Of a DNA stretch of 59,818 bases, positions 9,885 through 18,034 are shown one piece after another. Origin of the DNA: Chitinophagales bacterium (lineage in GTDB: Bacteria > Bacteroidota > Bacteroidia > Chitinophagales > Saprospiraceae); assembly GCA_026928325.1 (NCBI GenBank), contig JAIXKS010000022.1:1-59818 (forward strand). Reading direction: 5' to 3'. Each line of letters opens with the position of its first letter. Within the stretch, counting starts at the first letter, position 1. Both the position numbers and the translations under genes were made by a program. Under the pieces are notes generated by a model. The model saw only the letters and a program-made list of their open reading frames with translations. It did no database searches and was not told the origin of the DNA.

Positions 9885-10943
9885 ATGACAACGGATCAGG
9901 CTGCGGATACGGTCTATATGCAAAGGGCATTGGATCTGGCAGCAGGAGGATTTGGTACTACCCGAAGTAATCCTATGGTTGGAGCGGTAATCGTCTATAA
10001 TGATCGTATTATAGGCGAAGGATATCATGAACGATTTGGTGGCCCTCATGCTGAAATCAATGCATTAAATCAAGTCGCAGATGCTGATCGACCTTTCTTG
10101 CCACAGAGTACGATGTATGTCACGCTGGAACCTTGTTCCCATGAAGGCAAAACACCACCTTGCGCAAATAGGATTGTCAAAGAAAAAATCAAAAGAGTCG
10201 TTATAGGCACGATGGATCCAAATCCAATCGTTGCAGGAAAAGGAGCCAACTATTTGAGAGAAAATGGTGTGTTTGTCGATACCTCTGTAATGGAAAGTGC
10301 TTGTAAAGCACTCTTGGATAAATTTAATGCAAATTTACAAGGAATTCCTTATGTTCAATTGAAATGGGCACAGTCCAAAGATGGGAAATTGGGCATCGAA
10401 GGTAAACAGGTATGGCTTTCAAATCCATATTCAAGAGTATTAGTGCATCGTTATCGCTCGATTTATGACGGGATTTTGATAGGGAAGTACACTGCGATGA
10501 TAGATAATCCTACGATGGATGCAAGATTTTGGAATCATAAGAAGCCAATTAGAATCATACTGGACACAAATTTGGAGATTCCCAAATCAAATCGTTTGTA
10601 TAATAGGTCTGCCATGACTTGGATTGTCAATAGTCATATAAATAAGGATGAAAATAATCTGCATTTTATACTTGCAGATAGTAGGAATGTTGAAGGGTTG
10701 CTCAAGACCTTATTTAGTAAGGGTATAACCTCCTTAATCGTCGAAGGTGGTGCTCAGGTATTGAGTGCATTTGTCCATTCTGGATATTGGCATGAAGCCA
10801 TGGTCATAAAAACGCCAAACGCTTTAGGTAGTGGAATCTCTGCTCCAATAGTTCAGGGACGTTTGTTGTCTTTTGCTGATGTTTTCGGTGATAAGATCGA
10901 TTTCATAAAAAATGGTAATTTTAGGCATGAAAATCAAAGATAA
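9885..10943 (+). CDS. ribD: Bifunctional riboflavin biosynthesis deaminase/reductase
   Basis: Catalyses two consecutive steps of riboflavin synthesis: deamination of the pyrimidine made from GTP, then reduction of the ribosyl side chain with NADPH. 352 residues, full length. The N-terminal cytidine-deaminase-like domain has the zinc ligands H55 in 'GGPHAEINAL' and C84/C93 in 'LEPCSHEGKTPPC'. The C-terminal reductase domain begins near residue 150 ('PYVQLKWAQSKDGKLG') and includes 'LIVEGGAQVLSAFV'. Lies between secA (13 nt gap) and nth (overlap), so it is in a mixed operon; no other rib gene is nearby. Confidence 0.97.
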   Translation: MTTDQAADTVYMQRALDLAAGGFGTTRSNPMVGAVIVYNDRIIGEGYHERFGGPHAEINALNQVADADRPFLPQSTMYVTLEPCSHEGKTPPCANRIVKEKIKRVVIGTMDPNPIVAGKGANYLRENGVFVDTSVMESACKALLDKFNANLQGIPYVQLKWAQSKDGKLGIEGKQVWLSNPYSRVLVHRYRSIYDGILIGKYTAMIDNPTMDARFWNHKKPIRIILDTNLEIPKSNRLYNRSAMTWIVNSHINKDENNLHFILADSRNVEGLLKTLFSKGITSLIVEGGAQVLSAFVHSGYWHEAMVIKTPNALGSGISAPIVQGRLLSFADVFGDKIDFIKNGNFRHENQR

Positions 10944-11559
10944 AATAGCTTTTATTTCTACAACGTTGGAAACATTATATCCAGAGACACCGATTCCGCT
11001 ACATCACAAAGATCCTTATACGCTTTTGGTGGCGGTTCTACTTTCAGCACAATGTACCGATGAAAGAGTGAATAAGATTACACCAGCCTTGTTTGCGCTT
11101 GCTGATAATCCAGAATTGATGTCTCAACAAGATGTGGCGCAAATCGAAGCTATTATTAAACCATGTGGATTGTCACCTCGAAAAGCTCGAGCCATTAAAG
11201 GCCTTTCCGAGATGATTATGGACCAACACGATGGCAAGGTGCCGGATTCTTTTGAAGCCCTAGAAGCCATGCCTGGGGTAGGGCATAAGACCGCATCTGT
11301 AGTCATGTCCCAAGCTTTTGGAGTACCCGCTTTTCCTGTAGATACACACATCCATAGGTTGGCTCAAAGATGGGGTTTGTCCAATGGAAAGTCGGTTGAA
11401 CAAACAGAAAAAGATTTGAAAAGACATTTCCCTAAGTCTGTTTGGAATAAATTGCACTTACAAATTATCTTTTTTGGTAGACAATATTGCCCGGCTCGAG
11501 GCCATGATCCCGAAAAATGCCCGATTTGTAGTGTCGTAAATAAAAAATATCCTACATAA
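10927..11559 (+). CDS. nth: Endonuclease III, DNA glycosylase/AP lyase, with altered cluster motif
   Basis: A base-excision-repair enzyme that removes oxidised pyrimidines and cleaves the abasic site. 210 residues from the ATG at 10927; an in-frame ATG at 10912 is possible but deepens the overlap with ribD. The helix-hairpin-helix 'MPGVGHKTAS' has catalytic K121, and D139 lies in 'PVDTHIHRLAQRWG', with the same 18-residue spacing as K120/D138 of E. coli. The C-terminal [4Fe-4S] region is odd: cysteines 188, 198 and 201 (C-x9-C-x2-C) and no fourth, where the family standard is C-x6-C-x2-C-x5-C. The cluster may be absent. The last 8 bases overlap the end of the convergent trmN6. Confidence 0.95.
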   Translation: MKIKDKIAFISTTLETLYPETPIPLHHKDPYTLLVAVLLSAQCTDERVNKITPALFALADNPELMSQQDVAQIEAIIKPCGLSPRKARAIKGLSEMIMDQHDGKVPDSFEALEAMPGVGHKTASVVMSQAFGVPAFPVDTHIHRLAQRWGLSNGKSVEQTEKDLKRHFPKSVWNKLHLQIIFFGRQYCPARGHDPEKCPICSVVNKKYPT

Positions 11560-12268
11560 AAAGGTAAAAATCCTTTGTTAGCTGGATATAGGCCGCGGTA
11601 TAGTCTTTAGGATGATCACTATTATGAATAATAAGTTGGTCGATTGTGGCTCCTTGGCTTTGGTGACCTAAACGAATCAAGAGCCGTTCGATGGGCTTAT
11701 GTGTTTTGGGATATACTTCCGTAATATGGATAGGGAAAAGTCCATATTTTTCAGCCCTTTCAATCAAACGCCGACCTTCTGTGACTGGTAAAATTACATC
11801 AAAATGACCGCCTTCTTTGAGTAATTGTTGGACTGCGATGAGAAGGTCTTCATGTGGTAATTGTATCGTGTGTCTTACATTGGCTTTAAGCGGATTTTCT
11901 GCGAGTGTTCCCGCATCAAAGTAAGGTGGATTGCTTATGATTAAATCATATTTTTGGTGAGATATAGAAGCGTAATCTTGAATAGAATAGTGGTAAACTT
12001 GTATGCGATTGGCAAAAATACAGTTTCTGACATTACTGGCAGCTTGTAAAAAGGCCGGTTTGTCGATTTCGATGGCCTTGACATTAAGATGTTCATTGCG
12101 TTCCGCCAACATCATGGCAATAACACCGGTTCCTGTTCCGATATCCAAGGCCTTTTGTGCGTTTCTAATGTCTGACCACGCACCGAGCAAGACACCGTCG
12201 GTATTTACCTTCATAGGACAGTGGTCTTGATGAATTTCAAACTGTTTGAACCGAAAAGGTTTAGCCAT
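11552..12268 (-). CDS. trmN6: tRNA1(Val) adenine-37-N6-methyltransferase (TrmN6/YfiC)
   Basis: A class I SAM-dependent methyltransferase of 238 residues. 'ALDIGTGTGVIAMMLAER' is the SAM-binding motif I, and 'DLIISNPPYFDAGTL' carries the NPPY motif of amino-group N6-adenine methylases. Together with the N-terminal 'FRFKQFEIHQDHCPMKVNTDGVLLGAW' layout (landmarks FKQF, MKVNTDG), this matches YfiC/TrmN6, which modifies A37 of tRNA-Val. The reading frame extends 11 codons upstream to 12301, but a TATCTTTG promoter box at 12288-12295 lies inside that extension, so ATG 12268 is preferred. Tail-to-tail overlap of 8 nt with nth. A MITE sits just upstream of its promoter. Confidence 0.9.
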   Translation of the reverse strand: MAKPFRFKQFEIHQDHCPMKVNTDGVLLGAWSDIRNAQKALDIGTGTGVIAMMLAERNEHLNVKAIEIDKPAFLQAASNVRNCIFANRIQVYHYSIQDYASISHQKYDLIISNPPYFDAGTLAENPLKANVRHTIQLPHEDLLIAVQQLLKEGGHFDVILPVTEGRRLIERAEKYGLFPIHITEVYPKTHKPIERLLIRLGHQSQGATIDQLIIHNSDHPKDYTAAYIQLTKDFYLFM

Positions 12269-12287
12269 GGAATCTCTTTTTATGGAG

Positions 12288-12295
12288 CAAAGATA
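12288..12295 (-). promoter_or_regulatory. -7 box of the trmN6 promoter
   Basis: TATCTTTG on the minus strand, an exact TAnnTTTG match 20 nt before the chosen ATG. The expected -33 position abuts the end of MITE copy 2 (12319), so the insertion may have replaced the original upstream promoter sequence. Confidence 0.5.
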
Positions 12296-12318
12296 ATGCA
12301 ATTCAATATGCTCGTATC

Positions 12319-12482
12319 TAGTGCTCTGTCTATAAAAAAGACTTCAATAATAATGGAAGTTATTTTTTAAAAGATCAAGGCAAAAAACGCAGGCATAGTG
12401 GTAACTATGACGAGTATTTTTAACGATGAGATTTGAAAAAAGAACGACATTTCATTAAGATATTTTTGTGGACAGAGCACTA
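12319..12482 (-). repeat. MITE copy 2 (full, minus orientation)
   Basis: 164 bp bounded by perfect 12-bp inverted repeats TAGTGCTCTGTC and GACAGAGCACTA, flanked by C on the left and G on the right, so the empty site would be CTAG. Contains the central hairpin CATAGT-GGTA-ACTATG (minus-strand form). No reading frame. Lies between the promoter of trmN6 and the 3' end of the giant T9SS gene. Confidence 0.95.
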
Positions 12483-12572
12483 GTTTCTTAGATAAAAGGT
12501 TTAAGAAATAGGGTGCAAATGATGATACCGTAATCGTAATGCTAAAAGGACAACTTTGTAAATTACCTACAA

Positions 12573-15500
12573 TTAATATTTTACAAAACTATTCCTATAG
12601 GTTTTACCCGTTACAGATGATGTCCATTCTATAAAGTACAATCCTGGTAAAAGCTGATAGGTTTCCAGGTTGTTTTCGCCTGTATAAATGAATGTTTCTT
12701 TTAGCTTGACTCCCGTGGCAGTAATAATGCGCAAATGACCATTTCCCGGAACAAATACGTTCAGGTGCTCATTTACCGGATTAGGATAAATTCGTAAAGG
12801 CGACGATTGATTTGAAGCATCTATCGTAGCGGTTGGATTTGCATATAGGCAGATACTCAAATAGCTACAACCTTTATAAGTTACCTCTATAGCATAATTT
12901 CCGGCATTAGAAAAGACATAATATGGCTTATTAGCTCCCAGAATAGGTATCTGTTCATTGTCTCTACAAATAAACCATTGATATTGTGCATCTGGGATTT
13001 CAATGGTTTTAAGAGTATCTCTCGTCAAAACGATGGATGGCTCGAAAAAGATAACGGTAATTTCAAAATTGATGATACTATCACATCCAAACTGGGTAGT
13101 TAGGGTTTCTTTAAATTTTCCATTGTTGGAATAGGTGCTATTACCGATTTTGATGCTTTCTCCTTTACAGAGTATAAATGAAGTATCAATGACATTAATT
13201 TTGTGGGATGTAATCTGTATCAGAAGAATACTGTCACAACCATTTACAGTTTGAAGCGTGTCTGTATAAAATCCTGTATCGCTATACTTTTTATTATTAA
13301 TAGTAATGGCTTCTCCATGACAAATATCAAATGTAAATGATTTAAACACCTGATTAAACTCTAAAATGGAAGTAACTATACTGTCGCATCCGAAAATAGA
13401 ACTTAAAGTATCCGTATAAATGCCCGGAATATTGTAGGTGTTGGATCCAATGAGAATCGATTGACCTGGGCATATTTTGTAATGAACCTCGGTTTGTTCT
13501 TGTGGGACGACCGTTAGATTTAATACAACAATACTATCACAACCCATTGTATTTTTCAATGGAATCTGATATATACCACTTGCATCGAGCACCGAATCGC
13601 CAATCGTAAATTGTTGTCCTTCACATATAGTTTCACTTTGATCGTTTAAACGAGAGAGGATAGTCAAAGTGGATTGGACGATGCTGTCGCATCCGTTATG
13701 AATACTCGATAAGGTGTCGATATAAATACCCGCTGTGGTGTGTATAAAAGTACCGACAAAAAGGGTGTCACCTTCACACAAAACGATGTCTTGTTTTTGA
13801 ACTGGGATCGGAGGTAATACATCGATACTTGTAAATACGATACTGTCACAACCAAAGACATTTTGAAGGGTATCAATGAAATATTGCCTTTCTTTATAGA
13901 TTATGCCATTGACGACGATACTATCTCCTGCACATAGCGAGAAGTAATTGTAGGTGGCGTGATTTTGAAATACCTTAATATTGGTCGTAATGATGCTATC
14001 ACATCCAAAATTCGATATTAAGCTATCAACATAGATGCCGGTAGCACTGTAGGTGTTATTACCAACACTATAGCTTTCACCTTCGCATAAAGATACAGAA
14101 ATAGGAAATTCTGTTTCTAATTCTATAATATTAATGATATACATATCCGTACATCCACTTTGGTTAGGAGAAGATTGGATATAAAGTCCACCTTTGTTAT
14201 AATCGATGCCTCTGATAGTCACTTTATCTCCTTTGCAAATGATGGCCTCCGCACGTTCAATGATGGCAGGAAGGATCGACAAGTGGGTAACAATGGTACT
14301 ATCGCAACCATGAATTGATGTTAAATGATCTGTATAGCTTCCTGGTAAGGTATAGACATTAGAACCTACCTTGATCGAGTCTCCGTTGCAAATCTCGATA
14401 TTGTTCGTGAAAAAGTATTTTGGGAAAACCGATACATTGGATACGATGATGCTATCACAGCCACCGCCCGATTGTAAAGTATCGATATAGGTGCCGGCAG
14501 TCGTATAAAAGTTTTGTCCTACTTGGATAAAATCGCCTTCACAAAGGACAATATCTTGGTTTACGATACTATCGGTAAAAATCTTGATTTCTATCTTTTG
14601 ACATTCATCATTGGTTACACATCCGCCAAACCCTTTAACATAAAAAGTCGTACTGGTATCGATGGGAATACTGAGAAAATCTCCACTGGCAAAAGTGATA
14701 TTATTGCATCGATGACGCTGCCAAGACCATTGGGTGGCTGCATTTAAGTATCCTTCTTCTACTTGTATTAAAATGTTTTCACCCGGACAGATTATATTTT
14801 TTTCGACTTTAAGTTTTTTGAGATAAGGATTGATACAAGTAAAGATATTCAATAAAAAAGCATCAATACCGCCATGACTAAAGATTTCTAATTCATCGGA
14901 AGAAACTTCAAAGTCAACTGTGGCTCCAAATCCTCCGGAAGAAATCACATCACCATTGGATAAGACAATAAGGTCGCCTATCTGTTCTTCGGCCATACCT
15001 CCAATAGCATAATGAAGGTTATAGGTACCATCTTGGTTGTACATCGCATAGAAGATATCCGAATTTCCATTGGATTCGCTGTTATTTCCGTAAGTAATGG
15101 ATGGATTAAAGTCCACTTTGCCTCTGAAGGTACCGGTTAGAAAGATGATGTCTTTTTCATTGACAATGACCTTGGCACCGCTATCATTCTGCAAATCCCC
15201 GAAGGAATTAACCCAGATTGTATTGCCTAACGAATCCATTTTGAGTAAAAATATATCAGTACCACCTTTAGATAGCTTCGTAAATTCCGTACCTCCAAAG
15301 TTAACAGATTGAGAAAATTTTCCGGTTAGAATGATATCTTTTTTACTATCTACAGCCACGCTATAACCCACATCTATTCCTGAACTACCGTAGGATTTCG
15401 CAAAGATTAAGTCTCCATTTTGGGCCAATTTTATCAAGAAAATATCTGTTTGACCAGCCGGATTTAGAGTTTTACCATCAATAGCGAAACTACTTCTGAA

Positions 15501-16217
15501 TTCTCCCGTAAGGTATAGATTACCTTGTTTATCCGAGATCAGTTGATTGAGGATGTCTTGATCTATTCCACCGAAGGATTTTAAATAAGTCGTATTTCCA
15601 TCAGAGTCAAGTTTGACTAGAAAAACATCATTATATCCAGAGGTAGTATCGGCAAAGTTGTTTCCAAAATTGGCATTACCTTCATAATGTCCTGATACTA
15701 CAACGTCATTTTGAGGTAAAATACAGATACTTTTGCTTGTTATAGCCACTGTTGAAGTAAATTGTTTTGCCCAAAGAAGTACGCCTTCTTCGCTGAGTTT
15801 GAGTAAGAATGCATATGGCTTTTCTGAGTCTCCTTTGAGGATAAATTCAGCATTGTAAAAAAGAGAGTCCACAAAAGTACCGGTAACATATACATTGTCA
15901 TTCGCATCGGTTATAATATCGTGAGCGATAACGCGATTCTTTGATCCCAATTGGTGGTACCACTGGCGAATTCCAAGAGAAGTACTTTTCCTAATGACAA
16001 CATTTTCTTCTCCTATGGAAGTGAGATTTTCATTGATATAGATGGATATCGTATCATGGAAGACCAAAATGTCATATATATTTTGCCTACTATCTAAGGC
16101 CAAACCATTACCATAATCCACCCGACTTCCTCCGGCACTATATATCCATTTTAAATTTTGGCTAAAGGCCAATGTAGATAAACATCCTAATAAAAGTATA
16201 AGTATATGTCTTCGCAT
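12573..16217 (-). CDS. Giant T9SS surface protein: SBBP-type propeller plus ten GCDS repeats
   Basis: 1214 residues. A signal peptide (1-19) is followed by an N-terminal half of repeated 'GN..YLTG.F' / 'DIFL.K...G' units (residues about 20-440) typical of SBBP-like beta-propeller repeats in Bacteroidota. Then come ten tandem modules of about 70-80 residues, each running from a 'C-x-G-(D/E)-x-(I/V)-x-(I/V)-(G/N)' start through 'G-x-Y-x-D-(T/S)-L' to 'GCDSI', one of them degenerate ('SGCTDMY'). The end (about 1135-1214) is a T9SS type A sorting domain: 'IYPNPVNEHLNVFV' then 'LLPGLYFIEW'. The two cysteines per module suggest an intramodule disulfide in an extracellular stalk. Function unknown; adhesion is a guess from architecture. 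Confidence 0.85.
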   Translation of the reverse strand: MRRHILILLLGCLSTLAFSQNLKWIYSAGGSRVDYGNGLALDSRQNIYDILVFHDTISIYINENLTSIGEENVVIRKSTSLGIRQWYHQLGSKNRVIAHDIITDANDNVYVTGTFVDSLFYNAEFILKGDSEKPYAFLLKLSEEGVLLWAKQFTSTVAITSKSICILPQNDVVVSGHYEGNANFGNNFADTTSGYNDVFLVKLDSDGNTTYLKSFGGIDQDILNQLISDKQGNLYLTGEFRSSFAIDGKTLNPAGQTDIFLIKLAQNGDLIFAKSYGSSGIDVGYSVAVDSKKDIILTGKFSQSVNFGGTEFTKLSKGGTDIFLLKMDSLGNTIWVNSFGDLQNDSGAKVIVNEKDIIFLTGTFRGKVDFNPSITYGNNSESNGNSDIFYAMYNQDGTYNLHYAIGGMAEEQIGDLIVLSNGDVISSGGFGATVDFEVSSDELEIFSHGGIDAFLLNIFTCINPYLKKLKVEKNIICPGENILIQVEEGYLNAATQWSWQRHRCNNITFASGDFLSIPIDTSTTFYVKGFGGCVTNDECQKIEIKIFTDSIVNQDIVLCEGDFIQVGQNFYTTAGTYIDTLQSGGGCDSIIVSNVSVFPKYFFTNNIEICNGDSIKVGSNVYTLPGSYTDHLTSIHGCDSTIVTHLSILPAIIERAEAIICKGDKVTIRGIDYNKGGLYIQSSPNQSGCTDMYIINIIELETEFPISVSLCEGESYSVGNNTYSATGIYVDSLISNFGCDSIITTNIKVFQNHATYNYFSLCAGDSIVVNGIIYKERQYFIDTLQNVFGCDSIVFTSIDVLPPIPVQKQDIVLCEGDTLFVGTFIHTTAGIYIDTLSSIHNGCDSIVQSTLTILSRLNDQSETICEGQQFTIGDSVLDASGIYQIPLKNTMGCDSIVVLNLTVVPQEQTEVHYKICPGQSILIGSNTYNIPGIYTDTLSSIFGCDSIVTSILEFNQVFKSFTFDICHGEAITINNKKYSDTGFYTDTLQTVNGCDSILLIQITSHKINVIDTSFILCKGESIKIGNSTYSNNGKFKETLTTQFGCDSIINFEITVIFFEPSIVLTRDTLKTIEIPDAQYQWFICRDNEQIPILGANKPYYVFSNAGNYAIEVTYKGCSYLSICLYANPTATIDASNQSSPLRIYPNPVNEHLNVFVPGNGHLRIITATGVKLKETFIYTGENNLETYQLLPGLYFIEWTSSVTGKTYRNSFVKY

Positions 16218-16396
16218 GTGTTGTACTAATGAACTACGTTGTTAATTAATATAAAGTACTCAAATTGCAATACAAACAATCAAATTTGAATGCATGCTTA
16301 CAATCTATATTCCAATATGCCAATTAGCTACTGCTAAAATTATGCCGAATTTAGATAAAATCTCTAATTATCAATTGTTTAGTTCATAAAAGAACT

Positions 16397-16432
16397 AAGG
16401 CAGATTTTTTATGGGGGTAAAAAATCTGCCTT
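16397..16432 (-). terminator. Strong terminator of the 22-codon transcription unit
   Basis: A perfect 14-bp stem AAGGCAGATTTTTT/AAAAAATCTGCCTT with an 8-nt loop. It starts 8 nt after the stop codon of the small ORF at 16440-16508 and could also stop read-through from the acyltransferase gene. The T-rich arm is part of the stem on both strands. Confidence 0.65.
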
Positions 16433-16439
16433 TCTCTAC

Positions 16440-16508
16440 TTACGCCTCTTGAAGTATCCTATCTCCAAACATGATTAATATCATTAAGGCAATGGTGAAT
16501 ATGATCAT
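16440..16508 (-). CDS. Candidate 22-residue membrane peptide
   Basis: The frame encodes 22 residues: a hydrophobic stretch of about 14 residues (MIIFTIALMILIMF), then the polar tail GDRILQEA and TAA. It would make a single membrane helix with a short charged end. It is too short to support by composition alone; the case rests on its setting: a good promoter (16525-16555) about 17-25 nt upstream and a strong hairpin 8 nt downstream, giving a transcript of about 120 nt. The RNA itself, not the peptide, could be the product. No family recognised. Confidence 0.45.
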   Translation of the reverse strand: MIIFTIALMILIMFGDRILQEA

Positions 16509-16524
16509 GGGTTGAAAATTTCGA

Positions 16525-16555
16525 TAAATATACGGCTTATTTCAATCGGTGTCAA
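16525..16555 (-). promoter_or_regulatory. Bacteroidota promoter of the 22-codon unit
   Basis: Minus strand: TTG (16555-16553, within TTGACA), a 20-nt spacer, then TATATTTA (16532-16525), one mismatch to TAnnTTTG. Transcription would start near 16518, ten nt before the ATG at 16508. Confidence 0.6.
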
Positions 16556-16665
16556 GGCTAAGACTCAAAAATAAGTTAAAATTTAGTCCAATATAGATAA
16601 ATTTTAAATAAATATGATATATTTTGTATTGGAAATTAACAATTTAGTGTAATAATGCAATTTAT

Positions 16666-17547
16666 TTATGCTATGAAATTATCATCAGCATTTCTTGGTC
16701 GCTTCCACCGTTTATGAGACCATAACCAATTTTCAGGTATTGCAATCAAGTCTTTTTCTAAAGTCTTCATGAACCTTTTTGTAAGTACGCCTTCATCCAA
16801 TTCCTCGTTGCCATCTGTGATTTCTTCTAAAGATATTTCATAATAACCTCGCTTGACTCGTTCGAAATGCAGATAAAATACTGGAGCGTGTAATAATCTA
16901 GAATATTTGTCCACACCTTGAGGGCAGGCTGTATCTTGACCTAAGAACTTAACCCAATGTGCATTTTTCGAATGCGTATATTGGTCGCTTACAAATATTA
17001 AAGTAGGTGCTTGGTCTTTATATTGGTTGACATATTCGGAAGTATTGCCAATGGGAACTAAGATAAACCCAAACCTTCCTCGAATTTTTCGTGCATATTT
17101 TTCCATGTATTTGTTAGATAAGGGTTTGTAAAATCCCAAAGAAGGATCAGAAAACCACAAAGGAATTGAAATAGCGCCCCATTCCCAATTATTATAATGA
17201 GCCGCAGCCAAAATGACAGCTCGCCCACTTGAAGTGTACGCATTTGATAATTCAGGGTTTTTGAAGGAATACCGCTTTTTGAAGGTGGCTTCTGACATAC
17301 TAAAACCCTTGATACTTTCAACGATAATATCGCCTAGATTTGCATAGGATTTTTTTGCAATGGTATGGAGTTCTTCATTGCTAAGATTTGGGAAACTAGT
17401 TCGCAATTGATGTTCTACTACTTTTCGTCGATATTTGATGACCTTGTATAGTAACCAACTGATAAAATCCGCTATATAATAAATTACCTTAAAGGGTAGA
17501 ATCCTAAATAAAAAAACAAATAATCGGAAAAATATATAGCTGATCAT
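16666..17547 (-). CDS. LpxL/HtrB-family lysophospholipid or lipid A acyltransferase
   Basis: 293 residues of the lauroyl-ACP acyltransferase family (PF03279), which adds a secondary acyl chain to lipid A precursors at the inner membrane. An N-terminal membrane anchor (FFRLFVFLFRILPF) is followed by 'YRRKVVEHQLRTSFP', which is typical of the Bacteroidota branch. The catalytic HX4(D/E) motif is H-YNNW-E in 'AAAHYNNWEWG' (residues about 118-123). Later 'FVSDQYT' and the C-terminal 'NWLWSHKRWKRP' are conserved family features. An ATG 11 codons upstream (17580) is open, but a TTACTTTG promoter-like box lies right on it, so the start at 17547, which matches family N-termini, is preferred. Confidence 0.9.
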   Translation of the reverse strand: MISYIFFRLFVFLFRILPFKVIYYIADFISWLLYKVIKYRRKVVEHQLRTSFPNLSNEELHTIAKKSYANLGDIIVESIKGFSMSEATFKKRYSFKNPELSNAYTSSGRAVILAAAHYNNWEWGAISIPLWFSDPSLGFYKPLSNKYMEKYARKIRGRFGFILVPIGNTSEYVNQYKDQAPTLIFVSDQYTHSKNAHWVKFLGQDTACPQGVDKYSRLLHAPVFYLHFERVKRGYYEISLEEITDGNEELDEGVLTKRFMKTLEKDLIAIPENWLWSHKRWKRPRNADDNFIA

Positions 17548-17580
17548 TAGATGAAAGTATAGGTACAAATGAAACGACAA

Positions 17581-18034
17581 AGTAAAACAATAATTTTCGA
17601 ATTTTGCCTATTCATTATGAAAATTTCTATGATCCATGAAGTTCGGTATAGATAGAGCGCTTTAATTCTGCTTTAAAAACCCACGATATCTTGGTCTCAA
17701 TCGATAGGATAAATTGCTAAATTATGAACTAAAGGCAAAACATTTGAAGATAATATAAAAAATAATTTTAAAAAAATTAAAAATTATAATTTGAAATTTA
17801 ATTTCTGTAACATCAATATCATTATATAGAAATTTTAAAACATATACGATTTCGCATCGAATTCAGTATAACGTATTGATTTTTTTAAAAATTTAGGTTT
17901 TGCGAAGTATGTTGGATTTAATTTTAAATAAATTGATTTAATAAAATTGTTTTTATTGAATCAAAAAATAGTTATACATTGCATCTGTTTTGCAATTCGT
18001 TAATACCAATAATAATCAAAAAAAGAGACTTTTA
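17581..18034. other. AT-rich intergenic region with the receptor promoter
   Basis: About 450 bases between the divergent acyltransferase and TonB receptor genes. On the + strand TTG (17956-17958) followed after 16 nt by TACATTG (17975-17981) is a possible promoter for the receptor, with about 45 nt of leader. Long A/T runs elsewhere; no gene seen. Confidence 0.35.

Noticed and set aside
12318-12483. The MITE as a small gene or toxin-antitoxin locus
   Set aside because: No copy has a conserved reading frame and the copies differ by indels that are not multiples of three.
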